The notes below the pieces were generated by a model, which saw only the letters and a program-made list of their open reading frames with translations, did no database searches and had not been told where the DNA came from. A stretch of DNA of 64,000 nt. Source: Bacillota bacterium (GTDB taxonomy: Bacteria > Bacillota > Clostridia > DSM-8532). The translations under genes were made by a program, and so were the position numbers. This document shows, in pieces, positions 24,995 to 34,241 of the stretch (position 1 is the stretch's first letter; each line of letters starts with the position of its first letter). Location of the stretch: positions 329,833 to 393,832 of the forward strand of contig JAEZJF010000024.1 in NCBI GenBank assembly GCA_023415825.1. Reading direction: 5' to 3'.

Positions 24995-26656
24995 ATGAGT
25001 AAATATACAATCGGACTGGATTTCGGGTCTCTGTCAGGGAGGGGCATTCTCGCAGACGTATCGGACGGAGCTATTATTGCACAGGCAGTTTGTGATTATC
25101 CTCACGGGGTAATGAACGATCACCTCCCCGACGGAACGGTCATCCCACAGGGTTGGGCTTTACAAGACCCCAAGGACTATCTGTTGGTTCTGGATACCGT
25201 AATCCCCGCGCTGCTGAAGAAGAGCCGTATACCGCCTGAATCTATCATCGGCATCGGCATAGACTTTACCGCCAGTACGGTTTTGGCAGTGGACAAAAGA
25301 AATACTCCCCTTTGCTCTTTTCCTGAATATGCAGGGCGGCTTCACGCTTACGCCAAACTGTGGAAGCATCACGGCGCCCAAAGTGAGGCCGACCAAATAG
25401 AGATACTCGCGGCAAAACGAAAGGCATCCTTTCTGAGTAAATATGGTGGTAAAATCTCGTCGGAATGCATGCTGGCAAAGATATTACAGACCTATCATGA
25501 GGATCCGGAGCTTTATAGGGCAACCGACCATTTTGTGGAGGCTGGAGATTGGATAAGCAGCCTTCTGTCGGGACGTGAGATTCGAAGCAGCTCCATAGCC
25601 TCCTGCAAAATGATGTGGGGTAAGGACGCTGGATATCCCTCCCCTTCACTTCTGGCTGAATTAGAACCTGAGCTTGCCTACCTAGAGAAAAAACTGATCG
25701 GCACTATGGGAACGCCTATTTATGCCTCTCCCTGGGAAAAAGCAGGGATGCTGTCTGATGAAATGGCTCGAAGATTGGGGCTTTGTCCAGGGATAGCCGT
25801 CACCGCACCGCAGATGGATGGCTATGCCGCCCTGCCGGCAACAGGTGCAACCGCTCCTGGACAGATGCTAATGATGGCGGGAACATCTACGGCTATGCTC
25901 CTTCTGTCCCAGAATGAAATGTGTGTGCCGGGAGTCTGTGCGGGAGTAAGGGACAGTGGACTGCCCGGATATTTTTGCTACGCCGCTGGTCAGGCCAGTG
26001 TGGGGGACTGTTTCCAATGGTTTGCCGACAACTGTGTACCCGCATCGTACACCGCCATGGCCACAAAAAGTAATCTTAATGCGCATCAATATCTAACCCG
26101 GCTGGCATCTGAGATGTCTCCGGGCGAAACTGGGCTCATAGCACTGGATTGGTGGAACGGTAACAAATCGTGTCTGGTGGATGCGAATCTATCGGGACTC
26201 ATTTTAGGGCTGACACTCCAAACAAAACCCGAGCACATTTACAGGACACTGCTTGAGGCCACTGCCTTTGGTGCTAATATGATTATCCGAAACTATGAAG
26301 CCCATGGCATTTCGGTGGATTCAATCACTGCCTGCGGCGGCATTGCCGAAAAGAACAGTCTCCTAATGCAGATATATGCCGATGTGCTGGAAAAGCCGGT
26401 TTATGTAAACCATTGCAAACAGACAGCAGCTCTCGGTTCGGCAATCTTTGCAGCCGCGGCTGCGGGAAAGAGCGCCGGTGGTTGGTCTTCCATTTTTGAC
26501 GCCGTTGAAGCAATGGCCGACCGCAGAATCACCCCCTATCTCCCCTGCGAAAAGCACAGCCAAACTTACCGGAAACTGATGGACGAATATGTGCTGCTGC
26601 ATGACTATTTTGGCCGCCACGGCAACGACGTCATGAAGCGACTCCGTTCTTTATAA
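24995..26656 (+). CDS. FGGY-family carbohydrate kinase, ribulokinase-like
   Basis: The 553-residue kinase starts with the first phosphate-binding strand YTIGLDFGSLSGRGILADV. It carries the ribulokinase-type blocks GWALQDPKDYL, GIGIDFTASTVLAVD, MMAGTSTAMLLLS, LIALDWWNGNKSCLVDANLSG, and the FGGY signature around ITACGGIAEKNSLLMQIYADVL (about 443-464). Length and blocks are those of AraB. No araA, araD or other arabinose gene is present. AraB relatives accept several pentuloses and pentitols, so in this setting, directly after an mtlD-like gene, it may phosphorylate a polyol or ketose other than L-ribulose. AGGAG precedes the ATG by 7 bases. Kinase family is certain; substrate is open. Confidence 0.85.
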   Translation: MSKYTIGLDFGSLSGRGILADVSDGAIIAQAVCDYPHGVMNDHLPDGTVIPQGWALQDPKDYLLVLDTVIPALLKKSRIPPESIIGIGIDFTASTVLAVDKRNTPLCSFPEYAGRLHAYAKLWKHHGAQSEADQIEILAAKRKASFLSKYGGKISSECMLAKILQTYHEDPELYRATDHFVEAGDWISSLLSGREIRSSSIASCKMMWGKDAGYPSPSLLAELEPELAYLEKKLIGTMGTPIYASPWEKAGMLSDEMARRLGLCPGIAVTAPQMDGYAALPATGATAPGQMLMMAGTSTAMLLLSQNEMCVPGVCAGVRDSGLPGYFCYAAGQASVGDCFQWFADNCVPASYTAMATKSNLNAHQYLTRLASEMSPGETGLIALDWWNGNKSCLVDANLSGLILGLTLQTKPEHIYRTLLEATAFGANMIIRNYEAHGISVDSITACGGIAEKNSLLMQIYADVLEKPVYVNHCKQTAALGSAIFAAAAAGKSAGGWSSIFDAVEAMADRRITPYLPCEKHSQTYRKLMDEYVLLHDYFGRHGNDVMKRLRSL

Positions 26657-26688
26657 AAATAAATTACTGTCCATGTCGGGCGAATTGC

Positions 26689-26737
26689 AAAAGGGGCTGT
26701 CTCAAAATAACCAAAAAATTTTGAGACAGCCCCTTTT
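26689..26737. terminator. Bidirectional intrinsic terminator between the kinase and nrdJ
   Basis: A 19-base perfect stem (26689-26707 with 26719-26737, arms AAAAGGGGCTGTCTCAAAA and complement) lies between two convergent genes. A- and T-runs at both feet let it stop transcripts from either side. Confidence 0.9.
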
Positions 26738-26768
26738 ATTATTGCATGTCATTAATATGTATAAGGTC

Positions 26769-29093
26769 TCAACCGCACTTTGAGTATCCGCAGCTACGGC
26801 AGACGACACAGCCTCCTTCGTGTTCCACGTTGCTCCCGCACTCAGGGCAGCTGCCGGAATCTTTCGGGTTATCGTCATAAATCTTGGCTGTGGGCCTTGG
26901 AACCTGTAGGGTCGCTGCGACGGCAGGGGCGGATTTATAAACATCCCCGTTGCCGTTTCGGTGCTTCATGACCTTCTCAATCATCCGGCCTATGGCGTCG
27001 GGGCAGGACAGAACGCTAAGCCCCTTCTGGCGAATGGTTGACGGGCAGCGGATGCCCTTAAGCTGTTCTACAATGGACTTTTCATCCATACCCGACCTTA
27101 GGGCTATGGATACTAAGCGGCTGGTGGCCTCGGACTGGGAGGGACAGCCACCTGCTCGCCCGGTGTTGGTAAATACCTCACAGATACCGTTTTCATCATA
27201 GTTGACGGTGATATAGAGGTTTCCGCAGCCAATCTTGACCTTCTCGGTAAAGCCGGTAGTAACCTCAGGGCGGGGCCTGGGTGTAATATGGGGCTGAGTT
27301 AATGCGCAAGCCTCCGCACAATCCTCGCAGGCAGTGGTGCTGGGTGCCACGTTCTGAAGTTCGGGCTTTTCTTCCTTGCCCTTAACACTGCCGATATTGA
27401 GCACCTGCATATCACGGCTTCCGTCACGATATATGGTAACACCCTTGCAGCCGGTGCGATAAGCCAGATGGAATACCTCTGCAACATCCTCCTGTGTGGC
27501 TTCATTACGAAGGTTAACTGTCTTTGAAACCGCATTGTCAGTATGGTTTTGGAAGGCTGCCTGCATGTTGACATGCCATTCGGGAGAAATATCGTGGGAG
27601 GTTACAAAAATTTCGCGAATATCCTCCGGAACCTCTTGAATGTCATGAAGGGATCCTTTTTTGGCGATTTCCCTCATGAGCTCCTCTGAATAAAATCCAC
27701 CGTCCTCGGCTGCCTCCTTAAAGTGGGGATTAACCTCCACCAGCTCGGTGCCGTCCATGACATTTTTAATAAAGGAGATGGCAAAGAGCGGCTCGATACC
27801 GCTTGAAACTCCGGCGATAATGCTCAAGGTACCTGTAGGAGCGATGGTTGTGGTAGTGGCATTTCTAATCTTTCTACCCGCCTCGGCAAAAATGCTCTTG
27901 TCATGGAAGGGGAAAACGCCTTTGACGTTGGCAAGCTCCTCGCTCTTTTGCTTGGACTCAAAATCAATAAAGCCCATGATCTCCTCAGCCAGTCTTACAG
28001 CCTCTCCGGAATGATACGGAATGCCCAGAATGAGAAGAAGATCAGCCCATCCCATAACGCCAAGGCCAATTTTACGCGTGCCGCGTGTCATATGATCGAT
28101 CTCAGGCAGCGGATAGTTATTGACATCTATAACATTGTCCAGGAAATGAACAGCTTTTCGCACGGTGTCACCAAGCTTGTCATAGTCCACCTCGGGACCA
28201 TTCCCACTGTCCGTGACCATGAGGCTTAGGTTAATGGAGCCCAGATTACATGCCTCATAGGGCAAAAGGGGCTGCTCTCCGCAGGGATTGGTACTCTCTA
28301 TTTCTCCCAGGACAGGGGTGACATTCTCACGGTTAATCCGGTCTATGAACACGATGCCAGGTTCGCCATTGGTCCATGCCATTTGAACCATTTTATTAAA
28401 GACCTCACGGGCATTCAGGCTTCCCCGCTTCTCCTTGCTTTTTGGATCGATAAGATCATAGTCCCGGTCCTGTTCTACAGCCTCCATAAAGCTTTCGGTG
28501 AGCGCTACGCTGATATTAAAGTTGGTGATATCAGCATTATCCTGCTTGCAGGATATAAACTCCAGAATATCAGGATGATCCACCTTTAAAATGCCCATAT
28601 TGGCACCACGGCGGGTTCCGCCCTGCTTAACTGCTTCTGTTGCAGCATTAAAAACCTTCATAAAGCTCACGGGACCGCTGGCCACGCCGCCTGTTGAGTT
28701 AACACTGGAACCCTTTGCACGAAGACGGTTAAAGGAAAATCCGGTTCCTCCGCCGCTTTTATGAATCAATGCCGCGTTTTTGACGCTATCGAAGATTCCC
28801 TCCATGCTGTCCTCGATAGGAAGCACGAAGCAGGCTGAGAGCTGACCCAAGGGTCTTCCGGCATTCATAAGAGTCGGAGAATTGGGCAGGAATTCAAGGT
28901 TGGTCATCAAATCATAGAAGTCTTGCTCTATACTTTGAAGCTGCGCTTCTGAAACATAGTCCTTATCGGCAGCCGCAACAGTCTTTGCAACCCTTCTAAA
29001 CATTTCCTCGGGTGTCTCTAAAACATTTCCATCCTTATCGCGGATCAGGTATCTTTTTTCCAGAACTTTTATAGCGTTTGGGCTTAGCAACAT
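26769..29093 (-). CDS. nrdJ: Adenosylcobalamin-dependent (class II) ribonucleotide reductase
   Basis: The 774-residue enzyme reduces ribonucleotides to deoxyribonucleotides using a cobalamin-generated radical, independent of oxygen. FLPNSPTLMNAGRPLGQLSACF (about 61-82) holds the first redox Cys, HKSGGGTGFSFNRLR the substrate loop, NPCGEQPLLPYEACNLGS (about 269-286) the catalytic Asn/Cys/Glu, and TTTTIAPTGTLSIIAGVSSG the phosphate-binding block. The C-terminus ends in a four-Cys zinc-ribbon (CPECG and CRSCG) followed by the YSKCG tail. There is no N-terminal ATP-cone. A GGAGGAG site precedes the ATG. A NrdR-like box lies upstream. Part of its 5' coding sequence occurs again, decayed, at 30991-31115. 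Confidence 0.96.
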   Translation of the reverse strand: MLLSPNAIKVLEKRYLIRDKDGNVLETPEEMFRRVAKTVAAADKDYVSEAQLQSIEQDFYDLMTNLEFLPNSPTLMNAGRPLGQLSACFVLPIEDSMEGIFDSVKNAALIHKSGGGTGFSFNRLRAKGSSVNSTGGVASGPVSFMKVFNAATEAVKQGGTRRGANMGILKVDHPDILEFISCKQDNADITNFNISVALTESFMEAVEQDRDYDLIDPKSKEKRGSLNAREVFNKMVQMAWTNGEPGIVFIDRINRENVTPVLGEIESTNPCGEQPLLPYEACNLGSINLSLMVTDSGNGPEVDYDKLGDTVRKAVHFLDNVIDVNNYPLPEIDHMTRGTRKIGLGVMGWADLLLILGIPYHSGEAVRLAEEIMGFIDFESKQKSEELANVKGVFPFHDKSIFAEAGRKIRNATTTTIAPTGTLSIIAGVSSGIEPLFAISFIKNVMDGTELVEVNPHFKEAAEDGGFYSEELMREIAKKGSLHDIQEVPEDIREIFVTSHDISPEWHVNMQAAFQNHTDNAVSKTVNLRNEATQEDVAEVFHLAYRTGCKGVTIYRDGSRDMQVLNIGSVKGKEEKPELQNVAPSTTACEDCAEACALTQPHITPRPRPEVTTGFTEKVKIGCGNLYITVNYDENGICEVFTNTGRAGGCPSQSEATSRLVSIALRSGMDEKSIVEQLKGIRCPSTIRQKGLSVLSCPDAIGRMIEKVMKHRNGNGDVYKSAPAVAATLQVPRPTAKIYDDNPKDSGSCPECGSNVEHEGGCVVCRSCGYSKCG

Positions 29094-29177
29094 GGCTTTT
29101 CTCCTCCGTTACTCTCACTTTTATCTTCATGGATATCTTGTACTTTTAATACATATTGTATGTATCGGTTAAATCAA

Positions 29178-29193
29178 CAACAATATATAGCGT
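29178..29193. promoter_or_regulatory. Possible NrdR box upstream of nrdJ
   Basis: CAACAATATATAGCGT agrees at 13 of 16 positions with the NrdR box consensus as I know it (acaCwAtATaTwGtgt). It lies 85 bases before the nrdJ start. A second, weaker dyad lies around 29149-29165, but the spacing and sequence are imperfect, so the pair expected for NrdR is not secure. Confidence 0.4.
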
Positions 29194-29279
29194 AAATATA
29201 TTATATCCACCTTTCCCTCTTGTTTCAAGACCATTCCTTTTACAAAGCTTCAATTTAACAGTGACATGCTTAAAAAATG

Positions 29280-30857
29280 TTAAAAATTAATGTTAATTTC
29301 TTCGGGCTTAGAGGAGTGTTTTAAAAGTCTTGTCAATTTGTCAGCTAAAATAGCCAGTCCATGATAGAACATAAGGATCAAATAAGGATAAATGAGATAG
29401 ATATAACGTGGCTTAATCTCCCAGAGGGTGTAGAATCCTATAAAGCCAAGCAAGACAATAGCCGGCAAGATTAAAGGATACTCATATTTCAAGCTTGCTC
29501 TCGTTTTGAGCGATCGGAATAGACCGACTGTTGTAAGGCCCAGCATCAAAAGGTTTGTTGTATGCAGGACCCATCTGACAAAATCTCGGATCAGCATGTT
29601 GTTACCTATGAATTCTGTGGCAAAGGTAGGATACAAATATCCCCATGAACCTATGCCATAGTATTCTGCCTGATAGGTACCCTCGGTCCATAGCCAGATG
29701 TTCTTCTTTATGTACGTTTCTAAAATCCCTATGGCACCTCGGTCCTTTATGTTCTTTTTGATCATCTCTGTGTAAATTGCTGTACTTTTAGCTTTGTTCC
29801 ACTGTCCTTCATGGATATAGACATTAAAGGATTTAGCATCATCCCAATAACCGATCTTTTTCTCATTCATGCCAATATTGATCCACATATGGATCGGAAT
29901 TGAGTTTTCACCCAGCGGCTCGGTAATTTTACCAGTATTCAGAAGGTAGCCGTTTACAAGAGCCAAGGGTAATTGACTAAGAATAAGGACGATTCCAAAA
30001 AACATAAAAGCTTTAGTTATTTTTATTTTATTTAGAATAAAATAAAGGGTGATGGCAATGAGGAAGATGACACCAACATTTCGCAGGAAGTTTCCTGCTA
30101 TAGCTAAAATACTGATCATGACTAAATGGGGCCACCTTTTTGTTTTAACAAATCGGATGGCATGGAAGACAAGTCCGGCAAATAGCGTAGTGGCAATAAG
30201 ATCATTATAAATAAGATTATTTAATAATAGCATGGGTAGAAAGAAGCCTGAAAAAATAAGGATACCGTAGCCTTTATCCTTTTTTGTAGAGCAGGTCTCT
30301 TCATATATCCGGAATACCAGGTACGAGGTGATGGACGAAAAAAGAATGTTTATAAGCTTTGGAACCAGTATAGTATCAGGAAATAGGCTGTAAATAAGCG
30401 ATAAAAGCACCGTTATCCCGACATTATTGGGATATCGGTATAGATATCCTTTTTCTTGAAAGTGGATGAAGTTACCGTTAATGACTTGCAGGGCTATACG
30501 ATTGACACTATCTTGGTCAGCAAACTGCTTTGCGGGAAGAAAAAGGATTACTGCTGTCTGAACTACTGCAGACAGGAATAATAGGAGCCACACAACTTTT
30601 TTTCTGTTAAATTGGTCAAGCTTTTTACACAGCCAATAAACGATGATAAATACAATGAGCAGGAAGATGACCATTAAGATTAAAGAAACGGTATCTTCAC
30701 GAATCCATACAGGCTTATCACCATACTTATAACCGCAAAATTCAGCCCGCTTTATAAGCGAAACTGCTAGGATACACAATACAAACGGTATGAGGAGAAG
30801 GGCAGGTATTTTGCTAAGTACATTCAGTATATTATTTTGCTTCTGTCCAGTTTCCAA
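29280..30857 (-). CDS. Polytopic GT-C-like glycosyltransferase, copy 1
   Basis: The 525-residue membrane protein has about 11-12 hydrophobic segments. A first external loop carries acidic residues (KQFADQDSVNRIAL, about 108-121), the layout of GT-C enzymes such as ArnT and protein O-mannosyltransferase relatives that use polyprenyl-phosphate sugars. It probably moves a sugar onto a lipid, polymer or protein at the outer membrane face; donor and acceptor are unknown. It starts with TTG, with GAGAGG 8 bases upstream. The next gene upstream (31195-32766) is a close paralogue with the same start context, and the two arose by tandem duplication. Confidence 0.7.
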   Translation of the reverse strand: METGQKQNNILNVLSKIPALLLIPFVLCILAVSLIKRAEFCGYKYGDKPVWIREDTVSLILMVIFLLIVFIIVYWLCKKLDQFNRKKVVWLLLFLSAVVQTAVILFLPAKQFADQDSVNRIALQVINGNFIHFQEKGYLYRYPNNVGITVLLSLIYSLFPDTILVPKLINILFSSITSYLVFRIYEETCSTKKDKGYGILIFSGFFLPMLLLNNLIYNDLIATTLFAGLVFHAIRFVKTKRWPHLVMISILAIAGNFLRNVGVIFLIAITLYFILNKIKITKAFMFFGIVLILSQLPLALVNGYLLNTGKITEPLGENSIPIHMWINIGMNEKKIGYWDDAKSFNVYIHEGQWNKAKSTAIYTEMIKKNIKDRGAIGILETYIKKNIWLWTEGTYQAEYYGIGSWGYLYPTFATEFIGNNMLIRDFVRWVLHTTNLLMLGLTTVGLFRSLKTRASLKYEYPLILPAIVLLGFIGFYTLWEIKPRYIYLIYPYLILMFYHGLAILADKLTRLLKHSSKPEEININF

Positions 30858-30990
30858 AATGCGAACCTCTCGGATGTTAACTTTGTTGGATTAATTCTCA
30901 ATACTTATTAATCTTCTGTTCTTAGGTACCTTTGACCATGACGCCAGTAGGATTGAAACTAAAGCTCTTTTCACGGAGTCTGTAAAGGAA

Positions 30991-31115
30991 AAGCCTGAGA
31001 GCTGGGCCTAAGGGCCTTCCGGTTCATAAGGATCAGAGAATTGGGCAGGAATTCCAGGTTGGTCATCAAATTATAGAAATCCTGCTCTGTTATATGAAGC
31101 TGTACTTCTGTAACA
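30991..31115 (-). pseudogene. Decayed fragment of nrdJ (codons about 46-88) between the paralogues
   Basis: This stretch aligns with nrdJ positions 28831-28956, including the runs GAGAATTGGGCAGGAATT and GGTTGGTCATCAAAT, but has base changes and small indels that break the frame. Codons 1-45 and everything after about codon 88 are missing. It is followed on its left-reading 5' side by a copy of the nrdJ/glycosyltransferase intergenic DNA (31116-31194 matches 29200-29281). It is the scar of the duplication that produced the two membrane-protein genes, and it fills most of a 337-base gap that has no other gene. Confidence 0.85.
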
Positions 31116-31194
31116 TTATATCCGCCTTTATCCCCTGTTTCAATACTATTCCTTTTACAAAGCTTTAACTAAACAGTGACATTATAAAGAAATG

Positions 31195-32766
31195 TTAAGA
31201 AATTTTGTTCATTTTTTGCTGCTCAGCCTTGGGGGAACGTTTAAAAAGCTGCGCTAATCTGTTGGACAGAATAGCCAGTCCGTGGTAGGACATAAGAATC
31301 AGATAAGGATAGATAAGGTAGATATATCGCGGCTTAATCTCCCATATGGTATAAAACCCTATAAATCCTAGCAGAACAATGGCAGGTAAGATTAAAGGAT
31401 ACTCATATTTTTTTATAAATGACCTGATTAATCCAATGACTGCAAGGCCTAGCATCAGAAGATTGGTTGTATGCAGGACCCATCTGGTATAATCCCGTAT
31501 GGGCCCGTTAGCGTTGATAAGCTCCGTAGCAAAGGTAGAATACAAATATCCCCACGAGCCTATGCCATAATATTCCGCCTGATAGGTGCCCTCTGTCCAT
31601 AGCCAGACGTTCTTTTTTACATATGTTTTTAAAATTCCAATGGCGCCTCGGTTCTTTATGTTCTTTTTAATCATCTCCGTGTAAATCGCTGCACTTTTGG
31701 CTTTGTTCCATTCGCCCTGTTTGATATACACATTGTAGGACCTAGAATCATCCCAATAACCAATCTTGTTGGCATTCATCCCGATATTGATCCACATATG
31801 GACAGGAATTGAGTTTTGACCGATTGGCTCGGTAATTTTGCCGGTATACAGAAGGTAACCATTTACAAGAGTCAAGGGAAGTCGGCAAAGAATAAGCACA
31901 ATTCCAAAAAAAGCTAATGCCTTGATTATCTTTATTCGGTTCAAGATGAAATAGAGGGTTACGGCAATAAGGAGAATGACCCCAACCTGTCGCAGGAAGT
32001 TCCCCGCTATGGTTAAAACAGCGATCATGACTAAATACCAACGTTTTTTTGTTTTGATATACCTGATGGCATAATGAACAAGTCCAGCAAATAATGTAGT
32101 GGCAATCAGATCATTATAGATCAAATTATTGAGTAGGAGCATGGGCAGGAAAAAGCCGGAAAATATCACTATGCCATATCCCTTATCCTTTTTTGTAGGG
32201 CAGGTTTCTTCATATATCCGGAATATCAAGTACGTGGTAATAGAAGAAAAAATAATGTTTATAAGCTTTGGTACCAGTATGGTATTGGGGAAAATACTGT
32301 AAATCAGCGATAGAAGCAGTGTTATACCCATATTATTGGGATACCGGTAGAGATACCCCATTTTTTGAAAGTGTATAAAATTACCGTCTATCATCTGCAG
32401 GGAGATATAGTTAACAATATCCTGGTCTGCAAACTGTTTTGCCGGAAGAAAGAGGATCACTAATACCTGAACCACCGCAGACAGAAAGATCAGAATCCAT
32501 ACAACCTGTTTTCTGCTAAGCCGCTCAAGTCGCTTGCCCAACCAGTAGACAAAGACAAATGCAACCATCAGGAGCATGACAGTCAGAATTAAATAAGCCG
32601 TATTCTCAAGAATCCAGGCAGGCTTGTCACCATACCTGTAACCGCAGAATTCAGCCCGCCATATCAATGAGACTGCCAGGATAATTAATATAAACGGTAC
32701 AAGAAGACAAACAGGTATTTTGCTAAGTACATCCAGTATTTTGGCTTTCTTCCGTTCAGTATCCAA
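31195..32766 (-). CDS. Polytopic GT-C-like glycosyltransferase, copy 2
   Basis: The 523-residue protein is a paralogue of the 29280-30857 product and similar along its whole length. It has the same acidic loop (KQFADQDIVNYISL), the same YLYRYPNN block, GTYQAEYYGIGSWGYLY and the C-terminal WEIKPRYIYLIYPYLILM. Its TTG start is preceded by GAGAGGGTCGCATT as in copy 1. Differences are spread over the gene and the frame is intact, so both copies are probably used. Function is as uncertain as for copy 1: a membrane glycosyltransferase of the ArnT/PMT-like class. Confidence 0.7.
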   Translation of the reverse strand: MDTERKKAKILDVLSKIPVCLLVPFILIILAVSLIWRAEFCGYRYGDKPAWILENTAYLILTVMLLMVAFVFVYWLGKRLERLSRKQVVWILIFLSAVVQVLVILFLPAKQFADQDIVNYISLQMIDGNFIHFQKMGYLYRYPNNMGITLLLSLIYSIFPNTILVPKLINIIFSSITTYLIFRIYEETCPTKKDKGYGIVIFSGFFLPMLLLNNLIYNDLIATTLFAGLVHYAIRYIKTKKRWYLVMIAVLTIAGNFLRQVGVILLIAVTLYFILNRIKIIKALAFFGIVLILCRLPLTLVNGYLLYTGKITEPIGQNSIPVHMWINIGMNANKIGYWDDSRSYNVYIKQGEWNKAKSAAIYTEMIKKNIKNRGAIGILKTYVKKNVWLWTEGTYQAEYYGIGSWGYLYSTFATELINANGPIRDYTRWVLHTTNLLMLGLAVIGLIRSFIKKYEYPLILPAIVLLGFIGFYTIWEIKPRYIYLIYPYLILMSYHGLAILSNRLAQLFKRSPKAEQQKMNKIS

Positions 32767-33129
32767 AATGCGACCCTCTCGTATGTTTACATAGTTGAGA
32801 AATTCTCAATACTTATTCATTTCCTGTTCTGACATCACTTATCCCATGAAAAGATTGCTGTTGTCATGAAACTAACGGCTGCTGAGTTGGGGTGAAAAAT
32901 CTGCTTCCTTTTTTATTACTTTACGGAAAAGTAATTTTTCCAATATTCTCAAAATTCAATTTTTGAGCTGAAATATATCAAATAATAGGGCATTATGATC
33001 AAAACAAATAGGGCAAAACACCGGTGCACTTAGGCACTAATTACATTAATATGGATTTTAACGGCAATAGTCATTTAGCAACTAAACAGATTATATGACG
33101 GAAAAGTGCAATATTCCGTGTTTTGTTCC

Positions 33130-33158
33130 TTATCAGGAAAAAAGCCAGGTTATATAAT
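33130..33158 (+). promoter_or_regulatory. Predicted promoter of the Lpl-type ABC unit
   Basis: TTATCA (33130-33135) and TATAAT (33153-33158) are separated by 17 bases, 85 bases before the first permease start. They lie in the 464-base AT-rich gap 32767-33230, in which I see no gene; its first 60 bases resemble the DNA upstream of the other paralogue gene. Confidence 0.45.
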
Positions 33159-33242
33159 GAAGCCATAGCGGATTTGATTCTTATATATTTGAAACCGAAG
33201 GTGTCAGCGTCTAACTAATTCATTTAAGGAGTGAACAGTATT

Positions 33243-34214
33243 TTGGATGATATGAAAAATGCAGCTCCTTGTGCTTCAAAGCCAGTGCAGGGTATGAGTA
33301 CAAACTTCGGGGTTTTCAAAAAACAGATTACAAAACAAGTATTCGTATGGCTTGGTCTACTGTTCTTGCTGATTTTCAATATAACGCCCATGCTGGGTGT
33401 TATTACAGCCTTCAAGGAATACCAGCTTCGAACAGGCTTTATAGGTATTTTTACAGGTGATTTTGTAGGCCTCCGGTATTTTAAAGAGTTTTTCACAGAC
33501 AGAAAATTTGCCGATCTTCTTGCCAATACTTTAACCATCAGCTTTTTAAAAATTATTGCGGCATTCCCCCTTCCCATCCTGTTTGCCATTATGATTTCAG
33601 AAATGAAGAGCAGAAAATATAAGCGTATCGTCCAGACAGCCAGCTATTTGCCTCATTTTATATCATGGGTTATCGTTGCGGGAGTTTTCTTCGCCTTTTT
33701 CTCAACAACGAATGGGGTTTTAAATGAAATACTGATGAATTTAAAATTGATCAAAGAGCCCATACCCATTCTGTATGACTCCAAATACTACTATTTTCTT
33801 GCGGTAATCAGCGATATTTGGAAAGAAACCGGTTGGGGCGCCATTATCTATCTGGCAGCCATATCAGGAATTGATCCGACGCTGTATGAAAGTGCTCAAA
33901 TCGATGGCGCTGGCCGATTGAGAAGAATATGGCATATAACCATTCCCTGTATAAAGGGCACTATCGCTGTAATGCTCATTCTGGGTATCGGCGGAATAAT
34001 CTACGGAAACTTTGATCAGACCATGCTTTTACAAAACACAATGAATATAAGCAAATCCGAGATTCTTGACACCTATATTTACAAAATAGGCCTGAGTCAA
34101 GGAAGATATTCCTATGCGGCTGCAGCGGGTTTGTTTCAGTCATTGGTTTCACTCGTGCTGGTATTAACAACCAACCGGCTATCGCGTAAAATTTCCGGAG
34201 CATCATTATTTTAA
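33243..34214 (+). CDS. ABC oligosaccharide transporter permease, LplB/YteP type
   Basis: The permease of about 323 residues has six predicted helices and an EAA loop YESAQIDGAGRLRRIWHITIP. Other blocks are NITPMLGVITAFKEYQ near the N-terminus and the LSRKISGASLF end typical of LplB/YteP/YtcP-group importers, which take up complex saccharides. The start is not certain: a GTG at 33231 overlaps the AAGGAG site, so I chose the in-frame TTG at 33243, 11 bases after it. It opens a rightward unit with the second permease and the binding protein. Confidence 0.85.
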   Translation: MDDMKNAAPCASKPVQGMSTNFGVFKKQITKQVFVWLGLLFLLIFNITPMLGVITAFKEYQLRTGFIGIFTGDFVGLRYFKEFFTDRKFADLLANTLTISFLKIIAAFPLPILFAIMISEMKSRKYKRIVQTASYLPHFISWVIVAGVFFAFFSTTNGVLNEILMNLKLIKEPIPILYDSKYYYFLAVISDIWKETGWGAIIYLAAISGIDPTLYESAQIDGAGRLRRIWHITIPCIKGTIAVMLILGIGGIIYGNFDQTMLLQNTMNISKSEILDTYIYKIGLSQGRYSYAAAAGLFQSLVSLVLVLTTNRLSRKISGASLF

Positions 34215-34241
34215 GCAATTACAGCCTTGAGGGGGGTCTTT

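Noticed and set aside
29094..29279. Cobalamin riboswitch before nrdJ
   Set aside because: The gap is AT-rich and shows no B12-box-like or conserved multi-helix pattern; only a possible NrdR box is present.
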